A stretch of 64,000 nucleotides of DNA, taken from positions 1 through 64,000 of the forward strand of contig CAYRSS010000005.1 in assembly GCA_964426945.1 (NCBI GenBank), in the 5' to 3' direction. This document shows, piece after piece, positions 18,977 through 28,403 of this stretch. The stretch is from CAYRSS01 sp964426945 (GTDB lineage: Bacteria; Planctomycetota; Phycisphaerae; UBA1845). The notes beneath the pieces were generated by a model. The model ran no database searches. It saw nothing but the letters and a program-made list of their open reading frames with translations, and was not told the origin of the DNA. A program made the position numbers and the translations under genes. The stretch's first letter is position 1, and every line of letters starts with the position of its first letter.

Positions 18977-20269
18977 ATGAACCACCAGCAGCAAGTCAGC
19001 CTCAGCCTCAACGTCCGAGGCATGGGCCAGTCGGCCACGATCGCGATCAAGGACAAGTGTCGCGCCCTCCGCCGCGAGGGGCGCCACATCTACGACTTCG
19101 GCCTGGGGCAGTCTCCGTTCCCCGTGCCGCGCCCGGTGGTCGAGTCGCTCCGCCTGGCGGCGGAGGAGAAGGACTATCTTCCGGTGATGGGCCTGCCTCG
19201 CCTGCGCGAAGCCGTCGCGGAGTTCCACCGCCGCAAGGAGGGCCTCGACGCCGTGCCGGAGCGCGTGCTCGTCGGCCCGGGCTCGAAGGAATTGATGTTC
19301 CTCCTGCAGATCGCCTTCTACGGCGAGATCATCCTGCGGACCCCCTGTTGGGTGTCTTACCTGCCCCAGGCGCGGATCATCGGCCGCCACATCCAGTTGA
19401 TCCCGACCAGCTACGACTCGGGCTGGAAGATCACGCCTGACCTGCTGCTGGAGGCGCTCTCGGCCACCAACGATGACAGCCGTCCGCGGCTGCTCGTGAT
19501 GAATTATCCGATGAACCCCACCGGCCACACCTACACCGCCGACGAGCTGCGCGACCTCGCAGAGATCGCCCGAAAGTTCAAACTGCTCGTGCTTTCCGAC
19601 GAGATTTACGGCCAGCTTCATTTCGAGGGCGCCCATACTTCCATCGCGCGGCACTACCCGGAGCGGACCATTGTCAGCTCGGGCCTTTCGAAGTGGTGCG
19701 GAGCGGGCGGCTGGCGCCTCGGTACGTTTCTCTTCCCACCCGAACTGGACTGGCTGCAGCACGCCATGGGCGCGGTGGCGAGCGAGACCTATACCTCGGT
19801 CAGCGCGCCGATCCAGCACGCCGCGGTGACCGCGTTCCAGTGCGGCCCTGAGATCGAACGCTACCTCTCCCACGTGCGCCGCATTCTCGCTGCGCTGGGC
19901 CGTCGCAGCGCCCGGCGGTTGAACGAGGCGGGCATCCGCGTACACGAACCTCATGGGGCCTTTTACCTGTTTCTCGATTTCTCCGGCCACGCCGGGCGGC
20001 TCGCCGCTCGCGGCATCCGCCACAGTGTCAAGCTCTGCGATCGCCTGCTCGAGGAGACGGGTGTCGCGGTGCTCGCCGGTGCGTCATTCGCCCGGCCCAA
20101 GGAGGAGCTCACCGCGCGGCTCTCCTACGTTGACTTTGAAGGCGCAGCGGCCCTCGCAGCCGCCGAAGCGATTCCGCCGGATCAGCCGATCACCGAAGGG
20201 TTTCTCGCCCGCCACTGCCCCAGCGTCGTGGAGGGCGTCGACCGCATCGCCGAGTGGGTCAACGGCTGA
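18977..20269 (+). CDS. Class I/II PLP-dependent aminotransferase
   Basis: A 430-residue fold-type I aminotransferase. The PLP-binding Lys239 is in SSGLSKWCGAGGWRLG, with Asn180 (MNPTG), Asp208/Tyr211 (SDEIYG) and the substrate Arg in the C-terminal half. It resembles aspartate/aromatic aminotransferases; the amino acid substrate is not determinable here. The ATG at 18977 begins a conserved-looking N-terminus ending in FGLGQSPFPVP, and an earlier in-frame start would overlap the rplT terminator region. It stands alone between the ribosomal operon and a small membrane protein gene. Confidence 0.9.
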   Translation: MNHQQQVSLSLNVRGMGQSATIAIKDKCRALRREGRHIYDFGLGQSPFPVPRPVVESLRLAAEEKDYLPVMGLPRLREAVAEFHRRKEGLDAVPERVLVGPGSKELMFLLQIAFYGEIILRTPCWVSYLPQARIIGRHIQLIPTSYDSGWKITPDLLLEALSATNDDSRPRLLVMNYPMNPTGHTYTADELRDLAEIARKFKLLVLSDEIYGQLHFEGAHTSIARHYPERTIVSSGLSKWCGAGGWRLGTFLFPPELDWLQHAMGAVASETYTSVSAPIQHAAVTAFQCGPEIERYLSHVRRILAALGRRSARRLNEAGIRVHEPHGAFYLFLDFSGHAGRLAARGIRHSVKLCDRLLEETGVAVLAGASFARPKEELTARLSYVDFEGAAALAAAEAIPPDQPITEGFLARHCPSVVEGVDRIAEWVNG

Positions 20270-20410
20270 CCGCGGCGCGCTCCCGCCCCCCGACCCGCCG
20301 AGCGCGACCTTAGCGCTCCGCCGTGTTGCCCCTCGGCCGCGTCGTTCCTATGATCCGACCCCTCTCCGACAGGCGGCGGCGCCGGCGATCCGCTCGTGGT
20401 CGACTGCCGG

Positions 20411-20812
20411 ATGGACCCGGATAATCACGCGATGTTTCACGCGATTCACGGCGTCAGCCTGGTCGTCTGCATCCTGCTGGTGGTCGGCGTACTCTATCGG
20501 CGTCGTCGACGCGTCCATGTGCCCCTGATGATCACGGCGATCGCGCTCGACCTGGCCATGGTGCTCTACATCGAGCTCTCGCGCGGTGCAGTGCAGAGCG
20601 CCCAGTCGAAGATGGGCACGCTCATGATCGTGCACATCGCGATAAGCGTTCTCGTTCTCGTGCTTTACGGCATTCACGTGTACACCGGTATCCGCATGCT
20701 GCGCGGCGGTACACGTCGAACGCACGCGCTGATCATGCCTGCCACGCTCGCGCTGCGGATCGGTAACTTCGTGACCAGCATCATGGTCATGGGCATCGGC
20801 GCCTCGGCCTAG
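20411..20812 (+). CDS. Small four-helix membrane protein of unknown function
   Basis: A 133-residue protein with four hydrophobic segments (about 10-28, 37-54, 67-89 and 101-125). Histidines lie at the ends of helices (DNHAMFHAIHG near the N-terminus and an MIVHIAISV segment). The pattern recalls DUF420-type or heme-binding small membrane proteins, but this is only suggestive. GTG at 20396 is an alternative start five codons upstream; neither has a strong Shine-Dalgarno. It ends 35 nt before the secreted hydrolase gene on the same strand. Confidence 0.6.
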   Translation: MDPDNHAMFHAIHGVSLVVCILLVVGVLYRRRRRVHVPLMITAIALDLAMVLYIELSRGAVQSAQSKMGTLMIVHIAISVLVLVLYGIHVYTGIRMLRGGTRRTHALIMPATLALRIGNFVTSIMVMGIGASA

Positions 20813-20847
20813 CCCGCCGGCCGCGACGAAACTGGGGAACCTCAGCC

Positions 20848-23364
20848 ATGCGACGCGACACCGTATCGGCAATTGCCCTGCTTCTCGCCCTGACCGCGCT
20901 TGCGCTCCCCGCCGACGCCGCCGACGCGCCCCCAGACCTGACGATGAGCGAGTGCCTCGTGCTGCCGCCCGTCGGCCGCCACGAGCGTTCGCCCATCCGC
21001 ACGGACGCGGTGGAGGCTCGAATCGTCAGCGGGGCCTGGGTGCCTCCCGCGGAGGGCGACAAGGTCACAGTCCCCGGCGGCAGCGAGGTCGCCTGGCTGG
21101 CGGCGAAGGCGGGCGAAGACGGCTGGATCGGCCACGCCGCGCTCGGCGGCGGCTATGCCTTCTGGCGGGTCGAGGCGGATGCAGAGCGCGTGATGCTCCT
21201 TGAGGCGTCAGGCCACAGCCTTGTGTACGTCAACGGCGAAGCACGCGCGGGAGACCCCTACGGCTACGGCTTCATGCGGCTGCCCGTCGCGCTGCGCCAG
21301 GGCAGCAACGACCTGCTGTTCTTCGTGCAGCGCGGCCGCGTGCGCGCCAAGCTGAGCGCGCCCCCGGCGCCGGTCTTCATTGACATGGGCGACAGCACGC
21401 TGCCCGACCTCGTCGCCGGCGAGCGCACGACGACCTACGCGGGCGTGGTGGTCGTCAACGCCTCGCGCGAATGGGCGAAGAACGTGCAACTGCGCGTCCG
21501 GTGCGACGGATTGACCAACGAGTACGGCGAGAACCTCGTGGGCATCCCGGTCCCGCCGATCCCACCGCTCACCTGCCGCAAGGTTGCCCTCACGCTGAAA
21601 GACCGCATGACCCGGCGCGAGGATGTCGTCTCGACCGAGTTCTTCCTCGCCCCGGCGCCTGACGGGCTTACCGATCCGACGGTCCATACGGCCGAACTGC
21701 GGGTTCGCGCTCCCGGGGACGCACGGAAGGTCACCTTCCTCAGCGACATCGACGGAAGCGTGCAGTACTTTGGATTCCGTGCGGCGGCAGCCGCCGACGG
21801 CGCTGCGCAGCCCGCCCTGTTCCTCACGTTGCACGGCGCCAGCGTTGAGGGCATCCGCCAGGCCGCAGCGTACCAGCCCAAGGACTGGGGCCACGTCGTC
21901 GCCCCGACCAACCGGCGGCCCTTCGGCTTCGATTGGGAGGACTGGGGGCGGCTCGATGCGCTTGAAGTGCTCCACCTGGCCCGCCGGCGCTGGAACACCG
22001 ACCCGCTGCGGACCTACCTCACCGGCCACTCGATGGGCGGCCACGGGACGTGGCAACTGGCCGCGCACTATCCCGACCGGTTCGCGGCCATCGCCCCCAG
22101 CGCCGGCTGGGTCAGCTTCGCCTCGTACCGTGGCCATTCCACCGTGGCGGAGGGAGCCGGGACCTCGGGCATTCTGCAGCGCGCCGCCGCCGCAAGCGAC
22201 ACGCTGCAACTCTCACAGAACTACCTGCACCACGGCGTCTATGTGCTGCACGGCGACCAGGACGACAACGTACCTGTCACCGAGGCCCGTACGATGCGGA
22301 GCCACCTCGGCGGCTACCACGCCGACTTCGTGTACTACGAGCGCCCCGGCGCGGGCCACTGGTGGGGCGACGAGTGCATGGACTGGCCGCCGATCTTCGA
22401 GTTCTTCCGGTGGCACACCATCCCCGAGACAGCGACGGTCCGCCGCATCGAGTTTGCGACGATCAATCCCGGCCTCTCGTCCGCCTGCCACTGGGCGGCC
22501 GTCGAAGCCCAGGAGCGAGCGATGGCGCCCAGCTCCATTCGCGTCAGGCTGGACGACAAGAGCGGCGCGATCTCGGTCGACGTGCAAAACGCCTCCCGCC
22601 TGCGGCTCGACCTGGACCTGCTTCCGATGCAGGAAGGCGTGTTCCCCTGGGGTCGGGAGGTCACCATCCGCGTCGGGGATCAGTCGCTGAGCTGGTCGCT
22701 GCCTGAGGGTTCGCTCCCCGGCCCCGTGTGGCTCACGCGCGCGGATGGCGCTTGGACGCTTAGTGCCACGGCGCCGTCATTGTCGCTCAAGGGTCCCCAC
22801 CGCGCAGGTCCGTTCAAGGACGCCTTCCGCCACCGGATGATGTTCGTCTACGGCACCAAGGGCACCGACGAGGAGAACACCTGGGCCGCCGCCAAGGCCC
22901 GCTACGACGCAGAGACATGGTGGTACCGCGGCAATGGCGCGGTTGACGTGGTTCGCGACGTCGACTTCGACCCGGCCGCCGCGCGCGACCGGGGGGTCGT
23001 CCTCTACGGCCACGCGGAGATGGTCTCGAACTGGGATGCGCTGGTCGGCCCCACCCCGATCGTCGTCCGTCGCGGCGAGGTTCGCGTCGGGGACCGAAAG
23101 CTCGCGGGCGACGACTTAGCCTGTATGTTCCTGCGCCCCCGGCCCGACAGCGAGCGCGCCAGCGTCGCCGTGATCGCGGGTTCGGGAATGAAGGGCCTGC
23201 GCCTCACGGACCGGATGCCGTGGTTCGTCTCCGGCGCGGGCTTTCCTGACTGCCTGGTCGTGGGGGCGGACATGCTGATGCGTGGCGGTGAGGCGGTTCG
23301 GGCGGCCGGGTTCTTCGGCGTCGACTGGAGCGTCGAACGGGGCGAGTTCGCCTTCAGTGAGTAG
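20848..23364 (+). CDS. Secreted alpha/beta hydrolase (prolyl-oligopeptidase/esterase-like)
   Basis: An 838-residue exported protein. A Sec signal peptide (about 1-25, cleavage after ADA) is followed by a beta-rich N-terminal region and a hydrolase core. The nucleophile Ser395 is in GHSMGGHGTW, the acid is Asp470 or Asp472 (HGDQDDNVPV) and the base is His504 (GAGHWWG), giving a complete triad in order. The distal 300 residues form an additional beta-domain. Large planctomycete proteins of this type are annotated as peptidases or polyester depolymerases. The ATG follows GGGGAAC and a clear signal peptide. It converges on the Nramp-like gene with only 8 nt between stops. Confidence 0.82.
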   Translation: MRRDTVSAIALLLALTALALPADAADAPPDLTMSECLVLPPVGRHERSPIRTDAVEARIVSGAWVPPAEGDKVTVPGGSEVAWLAAKAGEDGWIGHAALGGGYAFWRVEADAERVMLLEASGHSLVYVNGEARAGDPYGYGFMRLPVALRQGSNDLLFFVQRGRVRAKLSAPPAPVFIDMGDSTLPDLVAGERTTTYAGVVVVNASREWAKNVQLRVRCDGLTNEYGENLVGIPVPPIPPLTCRKVALTLKDRMTRREDVVSTEFFLAPAPDGLTDPTVHTAELRVRAPGDARKVTFLSDIDGSVQYFGFRAAAAADGAAQPALFLTLHGASVEGIRQAAAYQPKDWGHVVAPTNRRPFGFDWEDWGRLDALEVLHLARRRWNTDPLRTYLTGHSMGGHGTWQLAAHYPDRFAAIAPSAGWVSFASYRGHSTVAEGAGTSGILQRAAAASDTLQLSQNYLHHGVYVLHGDQDDNVPVTEARTMRSHLGGYHADFVYYERPGAGHWWGDECMDWPPIFEFFRWHTIPETATVRRIEFATINPGLSSACHWAAVEAQERAMAPSSIRVRLDDKSGAISVDVQNASRLRLDLDLLPMQEGVFPWGREVTIRVGDQSLSWSLPEGSLPGPVWLTRADGAWTLSATAPSLSLKGPHRAGPFKDAFRHRMMFVYGTKGTDEENTWAAAKARYDAETWWYRGNGAVDVVRDVDFDPAAARDRGVVLYGHAEMVSNWDALVGPTPIVVRRGEVRVGDRKLAGDDLACMFLRPRPDSERASVAVIAGSGMKGLRLTDRMPWFVSGAGFPDCLVVGADMLMRGGEAVRAAGFFGVDWSVERGEFAFSE

Positions 23365-23372
23365 TTGACGGG

Positions 23373-24677
23373 CTAACGCCCACCAGCGAGCTCTTCGGCC
23401 GCCTCCCACCAGCCCGCCCAGGCGAAGAACGCCACCGTGGCCGCCAGCACGAGGTTTGTCACCACGCCGTTCTTGAACGACGACCCCACCAGCCCCCGGC
23501 GGTTGTTCAGGATCAGAAGCGTCAGCGCCAGGAGCGGCATGAAGAGCGACCCCACCACGGCGTAGGCCAGTTGCACGCGCTGAAGTGAGAACATCAGCAT
23601 CGGGATCGACGCGATCGGCAGCGCGACGCTCATCACGCGGTAAGCCCGCGTGGCCGACAGCTCCACGGTGCCCGCGCCGGTCGCGCGCGCCTTGCCGAGC
23701 GCAACGAAGTCGGCGAACAGGTAAGGCACGCTCTGCCACACCCCCAGCAGGCTGGTGAACACCGCCGACCAGAACCCCAGCAGGAACGCCCCTCGCCCCG
23801 CCGGACCGACCGCCGCGCTGATCTGGTCGGCCAGGCGCAGCGCTACCGACGATCCCGTGCCGGTCGCGTGCATGCGCGAACCGATGATCACCATCGCCAT
23901 GCCGAACAGCCCCGTCAGCGCGTAGGCCAGCGCGAGGTCAACTCGGCAGGTGCGCAGCCCCGCCGCACCGGTGCGATGGCGCTCGCGGATCCAGTAGCTG
24001 TAGGACATGAGCGTGACCGTCCCGCCCACTCCACCGAGCAGGCCGAGCACCCACTTCGGGTGTGCGTCCACCAGCTCGAGACACGCGCGCGGTTCAGCCA
24101 CCGGCAACGTCAGCCCGCGCCATACCTCGCCCCACGCCGGCCCGACGAGAACGGCCGTGGCGAGCACCGTGGCGAACATCACGCCGGTGCAGATCGACAT
24201 CAGGCGTTCGAAGCTCGCGAACCCGCCGCCGCGCACGATCGCCAGCCCGGCCAGCGCGTGGATCGCCCCCCAGACGACTTTCGAGGTACCGGGCTCGCCG
24301 ATGGGCAGGATTCCCGTCCCCGCGGCCCCGCAGGCGCTGGCGAGCGCACCGGCGGTGAAGAGGGACCACGGCACCAGGTAGAGCAGAAACACCCAGCGTA
24401 TCGGCCGCCCGAGATGCAGCGTCCATCCCTCGAGCAGCGTCGTGCCCGTGGCCATCTGCCAACGGGCGAGCCCCTCGTTGAGAAACCACTTGAGCACCGC
24501 CCCGAGCCCGGCCGCCCAGAGAATCAGCAACCCGGCCGACGCCCCGCCCAGCCCGGCGGTGATCAGGTCGCCCGCACCGACGCCGGTGGCGGCGACGAGA
24601 ATGCCGGGAGCGAAGGTCGACAGCAGCCCCGCGCGGGGGCGGTCGGAGGGTACATCAGGGTTGGCAGAAAGCGGCAC
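23373..24677 (-). CDS. Divergent Nramp-family membrane transporter
   Basis: A 434-residue protein with about 11 transmembrane segments and Nramp-like spacing. The canonical DPGN of segment 1 is replaced by GAGD (in PGILVAATGVGAGD). The MPH of segment 6 is replaced by a MSYSYW stretch (in GGTVTLMSYSYWIRER). The usual metal-coordinating residues are therefore missing. It is homologous to Mn/Fe transporters, but Mn transport should not be assumed. GTG at 24677 with GGAG about 10 nt upstream is chosen; a TTG at 24734 without Shine-Dalgarno is the alternative. It lies after lepB on the same strand. Confidence 0.8.
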   Translation of the reverse strand: MPLSANPDVPSDRPRAGLLSTFAPGILVAATGVGAGDLITAGLGGASAGLLILWAAGLGAVLKWFLNEGLARWQMATGTTLLEGWTLHLGRPIRWVFLLYLVPWSLFTAGALASACGAAGTGILPIGEPGTSKVVWGAIHALAGLAIVRGGGFASFERLMSICTGVMFATVLATAVLVGPAWGEVWRGLTLPVAEPRACLELVDAHPKWVLGLLGGVGGTVTLMSYSYWIRERHRTGAAGLRTCRVDLALAYALTGLFGMAMVIIGSRMHATGTGSSVALRLADQISAAVGPAGRGAFLLGFWSAVFTSLLGVWQSVPYLFADFVALGKARATGAGTVELSATRAYRVMSVALPIASIPMLMFSLQRVQLAYAVVGSLFMPLLALTLLILNNRRGLVGSSFKNGVVTNLVLAATVAFFAWAGWWEAAEELAGGR

Positions 24678-24752
24678 GATCGTCCGGCTCCGAGGATCGG
24701 AGCGGATGATCGGGCAGGCAGTGCGGGCTGGCAAGCCGGCGCGGCGGCGCGG

Positions 24753-25451
24753 CTAATCCAATTCGCGGAAGAAACGGTCCCAGCGCGGGAGGTAGTACTC
24801 AGTCGGGTCGAGCGAGAGCACCACGCGCGTCGCCTCGCCGACGATGTTGTCGCGCTCGACGAATCCGAACGCCCGCGAGTCGGCGCTCTCGTCGCGGTTG
24901 TCGCCCATGACGAAGTAGCAGTGGTTCGGCACCACGACCGGCGGAAACGACCGGCGGGCGATCGCCCCGGGCGTCGTCATCACGGGATGCGGGCGGTCAC
25001 CGGTAGACTCCTCGGCAAAACGATGAAACGGCCGCTCGGCCTCAACGATCTGCTGGATCGTCTCCTCGTCGAGCCGCGCGTATTGCGCGGGCTGGTGATT
25101 GATGTAGAGGCGATTGTCACGCAGTTCGATCAGGTCGCCCGGCACGCCGATGACCCGCTTCACCAGCCGCATGCCGTCGGCCGGTGAGAAGAGAATGACC
25201 ACGTCACCGCGCTGCGGCTCGGCCCACTCGAACAGGCGATAGCGCGTGAACGGAACCTTCAGGTCGTAGGCCAGTTTGTTCACAAAGATGCGGTCGCCTT
25301 CCAGAATCGTCGGCTTCATCGATCCGGTCGGGACGTCGTTCCAGTCGGCCACGGCCGAGCGGAATGTCGAGAGGACGATCACCACGCTGAGCACCGGCCG
25401 CAGCCAGTTGCGCCAGAACCGCTTTCCCCGTTCCTTCCAGATCTGATTCAT
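24753..25451 (-). CDS. lepB: Signal peptidase I
   Basis: A 232-residue membrane-bound serine protease that removes Sec signal peptides. One N-terminal transmembrane segment (about 16-35) precedes box B with nucleophile Ser44 (PTGSMKPTI). Lys98 (MRLVKRVIGVPGD) is the general base, and the box E motif GDNRDESADSRAFG is complete. The ATG at 25451 has a GGGGGA Shine-Dalgarno. The window contains many predicted substrates. It is followed by the Nramp-like gene 75 nt downstream. Confidence 0.96.
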   Translation of the reverse strand: MNQIWKERGKRFWRNWLRPVLSVVIVLSTFRSAVADWNDVPTGSMKPTILEGDRIFVNKLAYDLKVPFTRYRLFEWAEPQRGDVVILFSPADGMRLVKRVIGVPGDLIELRDNRLYINHQPAQYARLDEETIQQIVEAERPFHRFAEESTGDRPHPVMTTPGAIARRSFPPVVVPNHCYFVMGDNRDESADSRAFGFVERDNIVGEATRVVLSLDPTEYYLPRWDRFFRELD

Positions 25452-25616
25452 CCGTCGATCCCCCGCCTGCACTGTCCGGCGTCCCGGCGTGCGGCGGCAG
25501 TGGAATGCCTCCGCCGCCCCGGATCGGGCCGCTTACGCGTGAAGTCTAGATTATTACGTCGAATCGGAACGGCGGGATCTGTCGGATGTTGTCCGCGGAA
25601 GCCGTTTATCGGGCGA

Positions 25617-26666
25617 CTACTTGAGCGACAGGCGGACCGCCGAGGCCGGACGCACCTCGCCGACCACGGTCGGCGGCGCGACCCCCGCCTCCACGCCGCA
25701 GCGCCGCACGAGCTCGTCCGCCCGGTCCGCCGCAACGCTGATGAGCAGGCCGCCCGAGGTCTGCGCATCGGCCAGGACATGGACGAGGGCCGCCTCGATG
25801 CCCGAGGCGTCCAGTGCCGGCCCGAGCCTGGAGAGCGTGCTGCGATGGGCCCGCGTCACGCAACCCTGCCGCGCGAGGTCTCGTACGCCGGCCATCAGCG
25901 CAACCCTCGCCGTATCGAACACAAGGGTCGTCTCGCTGGCGTCGGCCATCTCGAAGGCGTGGCCGAGCAGCCCATAGCCGGTGATGTCGGTTGCCGCGTG
26001 CACGCCGACCTCGACCATCGCCTCGGCGGCGCGCCGGTTCAGCGTGGTCATGACCGCGATCGCCTCGGCGAGCGCAGCTTCGTCGATCAACCCCTTCTTC
26101 GCCGCGGTGGTCAGCACGCCGCTGCCGATCGGCTTGGTCAGGATGAGCGCATCACCCGGGCGTGCGCCGTGGTTGCGGATGATCTGATCGGGGTGAATCG
26201 TACCGGTGACAGCGAGTCCGTACTTGATCTCCGCGTCGCGGACGGAGTGGCCCCCGGCGACGACTGCGCCGGCTTCCAGCACCTTCTCGGCGCCGCCGCG
26301 CAGGATCTCGCCGAGGATGTCGAGGTCGAGCTTGTCGTCAGGAAAACAGACGAGGTTCAGCGCCGTCACCGGCCGGCCGCCCATCGCGTAGACGTCGGAG
26401 AGCGCGTTGGCAGCGGCGATCCGGCCGAAAGTCTGCGGATCGTCGACCAGCGGAGGGAAGAAATCCGTCGTCAGCACGATCGCCAGGTCGGCGCGCAGCC
26501 GGTATACGCCCGCGTCCTCGGCGTACGCCGCCCCGGCGAGAAGGTCGCCATGCACCATCGGTGGCAGTTGACGCAGAACCTGCGCCATCGGCTCCATGCC
26601 GATCTTGCCCGCTCACCCGGCGCAGTTCGCGTAGTCCGTCAGACGGATCTTTCGAGAGGGAGTCAT
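25617..26666 (-). CDS. selD: Selenide, water dikinase with in-frame TGA (Sec18) at the active site
   Basis: SelD makes selenophosphate from selenide and ATP. From ATG 26597 the ORF gives only 326 residues, lacking the catalytic N-terminus. In the same frame the reading continues upstream through TGA (26615-26613) to ATG 26666, giving MTPSRKIRLTDYANCAG-U-AGK. This matches the SelD active-site motif (Cys17xxLys20 in E. coli) with Sec18 and Lys21. Full length is 349 residues, normal for SelD. The rest is typical (DFFPPLVDDP, AANALSDVYAMGG, AGGHSVRD). A SECIS-like hairpin follows the TGA. No strong Shine-Dalgarno is seen before 26666, so the exact start remains open. Confidence 0.9.
26582..26615 (-). 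promoter_or_regulatory. SECIS-like hairpin directly after the selD UGA
   Basis: After TGA (26615-26613) comes GCG, a 6-nt left bulge, ATCGGC, loop ATGGA, GCCGAT, GG and CGC. The 6-bp stem 26603-26598/26592-26587 is perfect, the lower GCG/CGC pairs close it, and the loop carries GG about 17 nt after the UGA. This is the position and size of bacterial SECIS elements recognised by SelB. Confidence 0.7.
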
Positions 26667-26769
26667 GCAGGCAATGGCCAATGACCGATTCACACTTGCC
26701 AATGAAAGAAACCCGACGCAGCGGCCATTCTGCATCGGCAATCGGTAATTGGCAATTGGCAGCGGTCGA
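26667..26769. repeat. Short CCAAT/ATTGGC-rich repeat tract between selD and phhB
   Basis: The 103-nt gap contains several related words (GGCCAATGACCGAT, TTGCCAATGA, CATCGGCAATCGGTAATTGGCAATTGGCA). These are simple decayed repeats of CCAAT/ATTGGC, AT-richer than the flanks. No promoter or terminator is clear. Confidence 0.4.
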
Positions 26770-27060
26770 TCAGCCTTCGACTGCCCCGATCGCCTTGGCC
26801 AGCGCCTCGTCCTTGTCGCTGATGCCCCCCACGTCGTGGGTCGAGAGGTCGATCCGGACGGTACTCCAGACGTTGAACCACTCCGGGTGGTGGTTCATCT
26901 TCTCGGCCAGCAGGGCGACGCGCGACATGAAACCCCACGCCTGCGAGAAGTCTGCAAACTTCCAGGTGCGATGGAGCTTGCCATCCTTGAGCGACCAGCC
27001 GGACAACCGCTCCAGCGCCGCCTGAACCTGTTCCGACGTCAGTTTCACCGGCTTGCTCAT
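26770..27060 (-). CDS. phhB: 4a-hydroxytetrahydrobiopterin dehydratase (pterin carbinolamine dehydratase)
   Basis: A 96-residue enzyme that dehydrates 4a-hydroxytetrahydrobiopterin during pterin recycling. The family motif is intact: EKMNHHPEWFNVWSTVRIDL with His57, His58, Pro59 and Trp61, and His75-Asp76 in STHDVGG. Length and start (ATG 27060 with GGGAGAGG upstream) are standard. No aromatic amino acid hydroxylase is adjacent; these dehydratases also occur in organisms without one and may serve molybdopterin or folate-related chemistry. It is upstream of selD on the same strand, about 100 nt away. Confidence 0.95.
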   Translation of the reverse strand: MSKPVKLTSEQVQAALERLSGWSLKDGKLHRTWKFADFSQAWGFMSRVALLAEKMNHHPEWFNVWSTVRIDLSTHDVGGISDKDEALAKAIGAVEG

Positions 27061-27220
27061 GCATGCCTCTCCCGGGGTTGGGCAGGTAGATGCTGGATTG
27101 GCTCGACGGCGTCGGGCCCGCAGAGGGATCCTAGCACCACCCGTCGTGCCGGGACACCTCGGCCCGGCTGCTCCGGTTGCGCGATTGACCCCGCACGGCG
27201 CCCGAGGCAACATTCGCGCC

Positions 27221-28312
27221 GTGAACGCGCCCCATCGCGACGACGCAGGAACGCCGAGCGTGACGACTCCGCCTGCCAGTTCGACATCCGCTTCACCGGC
27301 GCCGAGCTGGGCCGAGATCCACTTCAACGTCGATTGCCCGCGCTGCGGCGGGTCGCTCAACGGCCACACGGGGGACACGTGCCCCGCGTGCACGCTCCTG
27401 CTCGACTGGGATCGCGTGCTGCCCCTCGACGAGCTGGCCTGTCCGGGTTGCAGCTATCACCTGCGCGGCCTGCGCGATGCACGCTGCCCCGAGTGCGGCG
27501 AGCCGTTCGACTGGTCTGCAGTGCTGGGTCAGCAGCGCCGGCGCGACAAGCCGCTGTTCGAATACCAGTACCGCAAACGATTCGTCCGCTCTCTCCTCGC
27601 CGCCGTTCGGCGCTCGCTGCTGCCGGGCCGGCTGTGGCGCAGCATCGAGGTCTACGATCCGCCGGACTCTCGGGGACAGGCCGTGCTGGCGATCACGCTG
27701 GCGCTCTGGCTGGTGCTGGCGATGCCGGTCGTATCACTCCTGTCGCGGACAGCGCTGACGATCAACGCGCAGCATCAGACCGGATGGCAGGGCGCCGACG
27801 CGCTGATCCAGACATGGCGATGGTCAGACCCGGAGGGGCTGATGAGCGCGGACTTCTGGCTGGGCCGCTCGTCCTTGGCAATTCCCTACGGTTCGATTTC
27901 CTACTTTGGCTTCCTCCTGATCGCCGTGGTGACCCTCGGCGGCGGGCTTGGCACGCTGCTGCTGCTGCGGGAATCGATGCGACGCTGCCGTGTTCGCAAT
28001 GGTCACATCACCCGCGCGTGCCTCTACGCGGTCATGCCGCCGCTGGTCGCACTCACGCTGACGCTGCTGTGCATCGCGGTCGTCACGACGACGAACCATC
28101 TCGGGATCTACCTCTCCCGCGCATGGCGCGTGCGGCTGGGCGACGTCATCGATCTGTCCCCGCTCATCGGCCTGGCGATGATGGTTCGGTCTGTCTCTCA
28201 GGCTTACCGGCACTACATCCGTATGCCCCATGCAGCCGGCGTCGCTCTCGCAGCGGGCGCGATCGGCGCGGGTTGCGGGATGACCCTGTACGCGCTGGTC
28301 TGGTTGGGCTGA
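27221..28312 (+). CDS. Zinc-ribbon membrane protein (second in the window)
   Basis: A 363-residue protein starting at GTG 27221. A Ser/Thr/Pro-rich leader of 30 residues precedes two zinc ribbons: Cys39/Cys42 with Cys54/Cys57, and Cys74/Cys77 with Cys89/Cys92. The second has the CPGCSYHLRG...CPECGEPFDW form widespread in planctomycetes. About six hydrophobic segments follow (between 155 and 363). It resembles the protein at 2080-2961 in plan but not in detailed sequence. It is divergent from phhB. Earlier in-frame starts overlap the divergent intergenic region and look non-coding. Function unknown. Confidence 0.7.
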   Translation: MNAPHRDDAGTPSVTTPPASSTSASPAPSWAEIHFNVDCPRCGGSLNGHTGDTCPACTLLLDWDRVLPLDELACPGCSYHLRGLRDARCPECGEPFDWSAVLGQQRRRDKPLFEYQYRKRFVRSLLAAVRRSLLPGRLWRSIEVYDPPDSRGQAVLAITLALWLVLAMPVVSLLSRTALTINAQHQTGWQGADALIQTWRWSDPEGLMSADFWLGRSSLAIPYGSISYFGFLLIAVVTLGGGLGTLLLLRESMRRCRVRNGHITRACLYAVMPPLVALTLTLLCIAVVTTTNHLGIYLSRAWRVRLGDVIDLSPLIGLAMMVRSVSQAYRHYIRMPHAAGVALAAGAIGAGCGMTLYALVWLG

Positions 28313-28403
28313 GATCGGCGCGGTAACGAGCGGTTGACGCCGCCGGCCCGCGCCAGCACGATGTCCCGGGCAAGACGCAGGAAACACGCGCGGAGCACAC
28401 AAG

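Noticed and set aside
25617..26597. SelD as an N-terminally truncated or degraded gene starting at ATG 26597
   Set aside because: The upstream frame encodes the missing active-site residues with only one TGA, placed exactly at the Cys/Sec position and followed by a SECIS-like hairpin, so recoding explains it better than decay.
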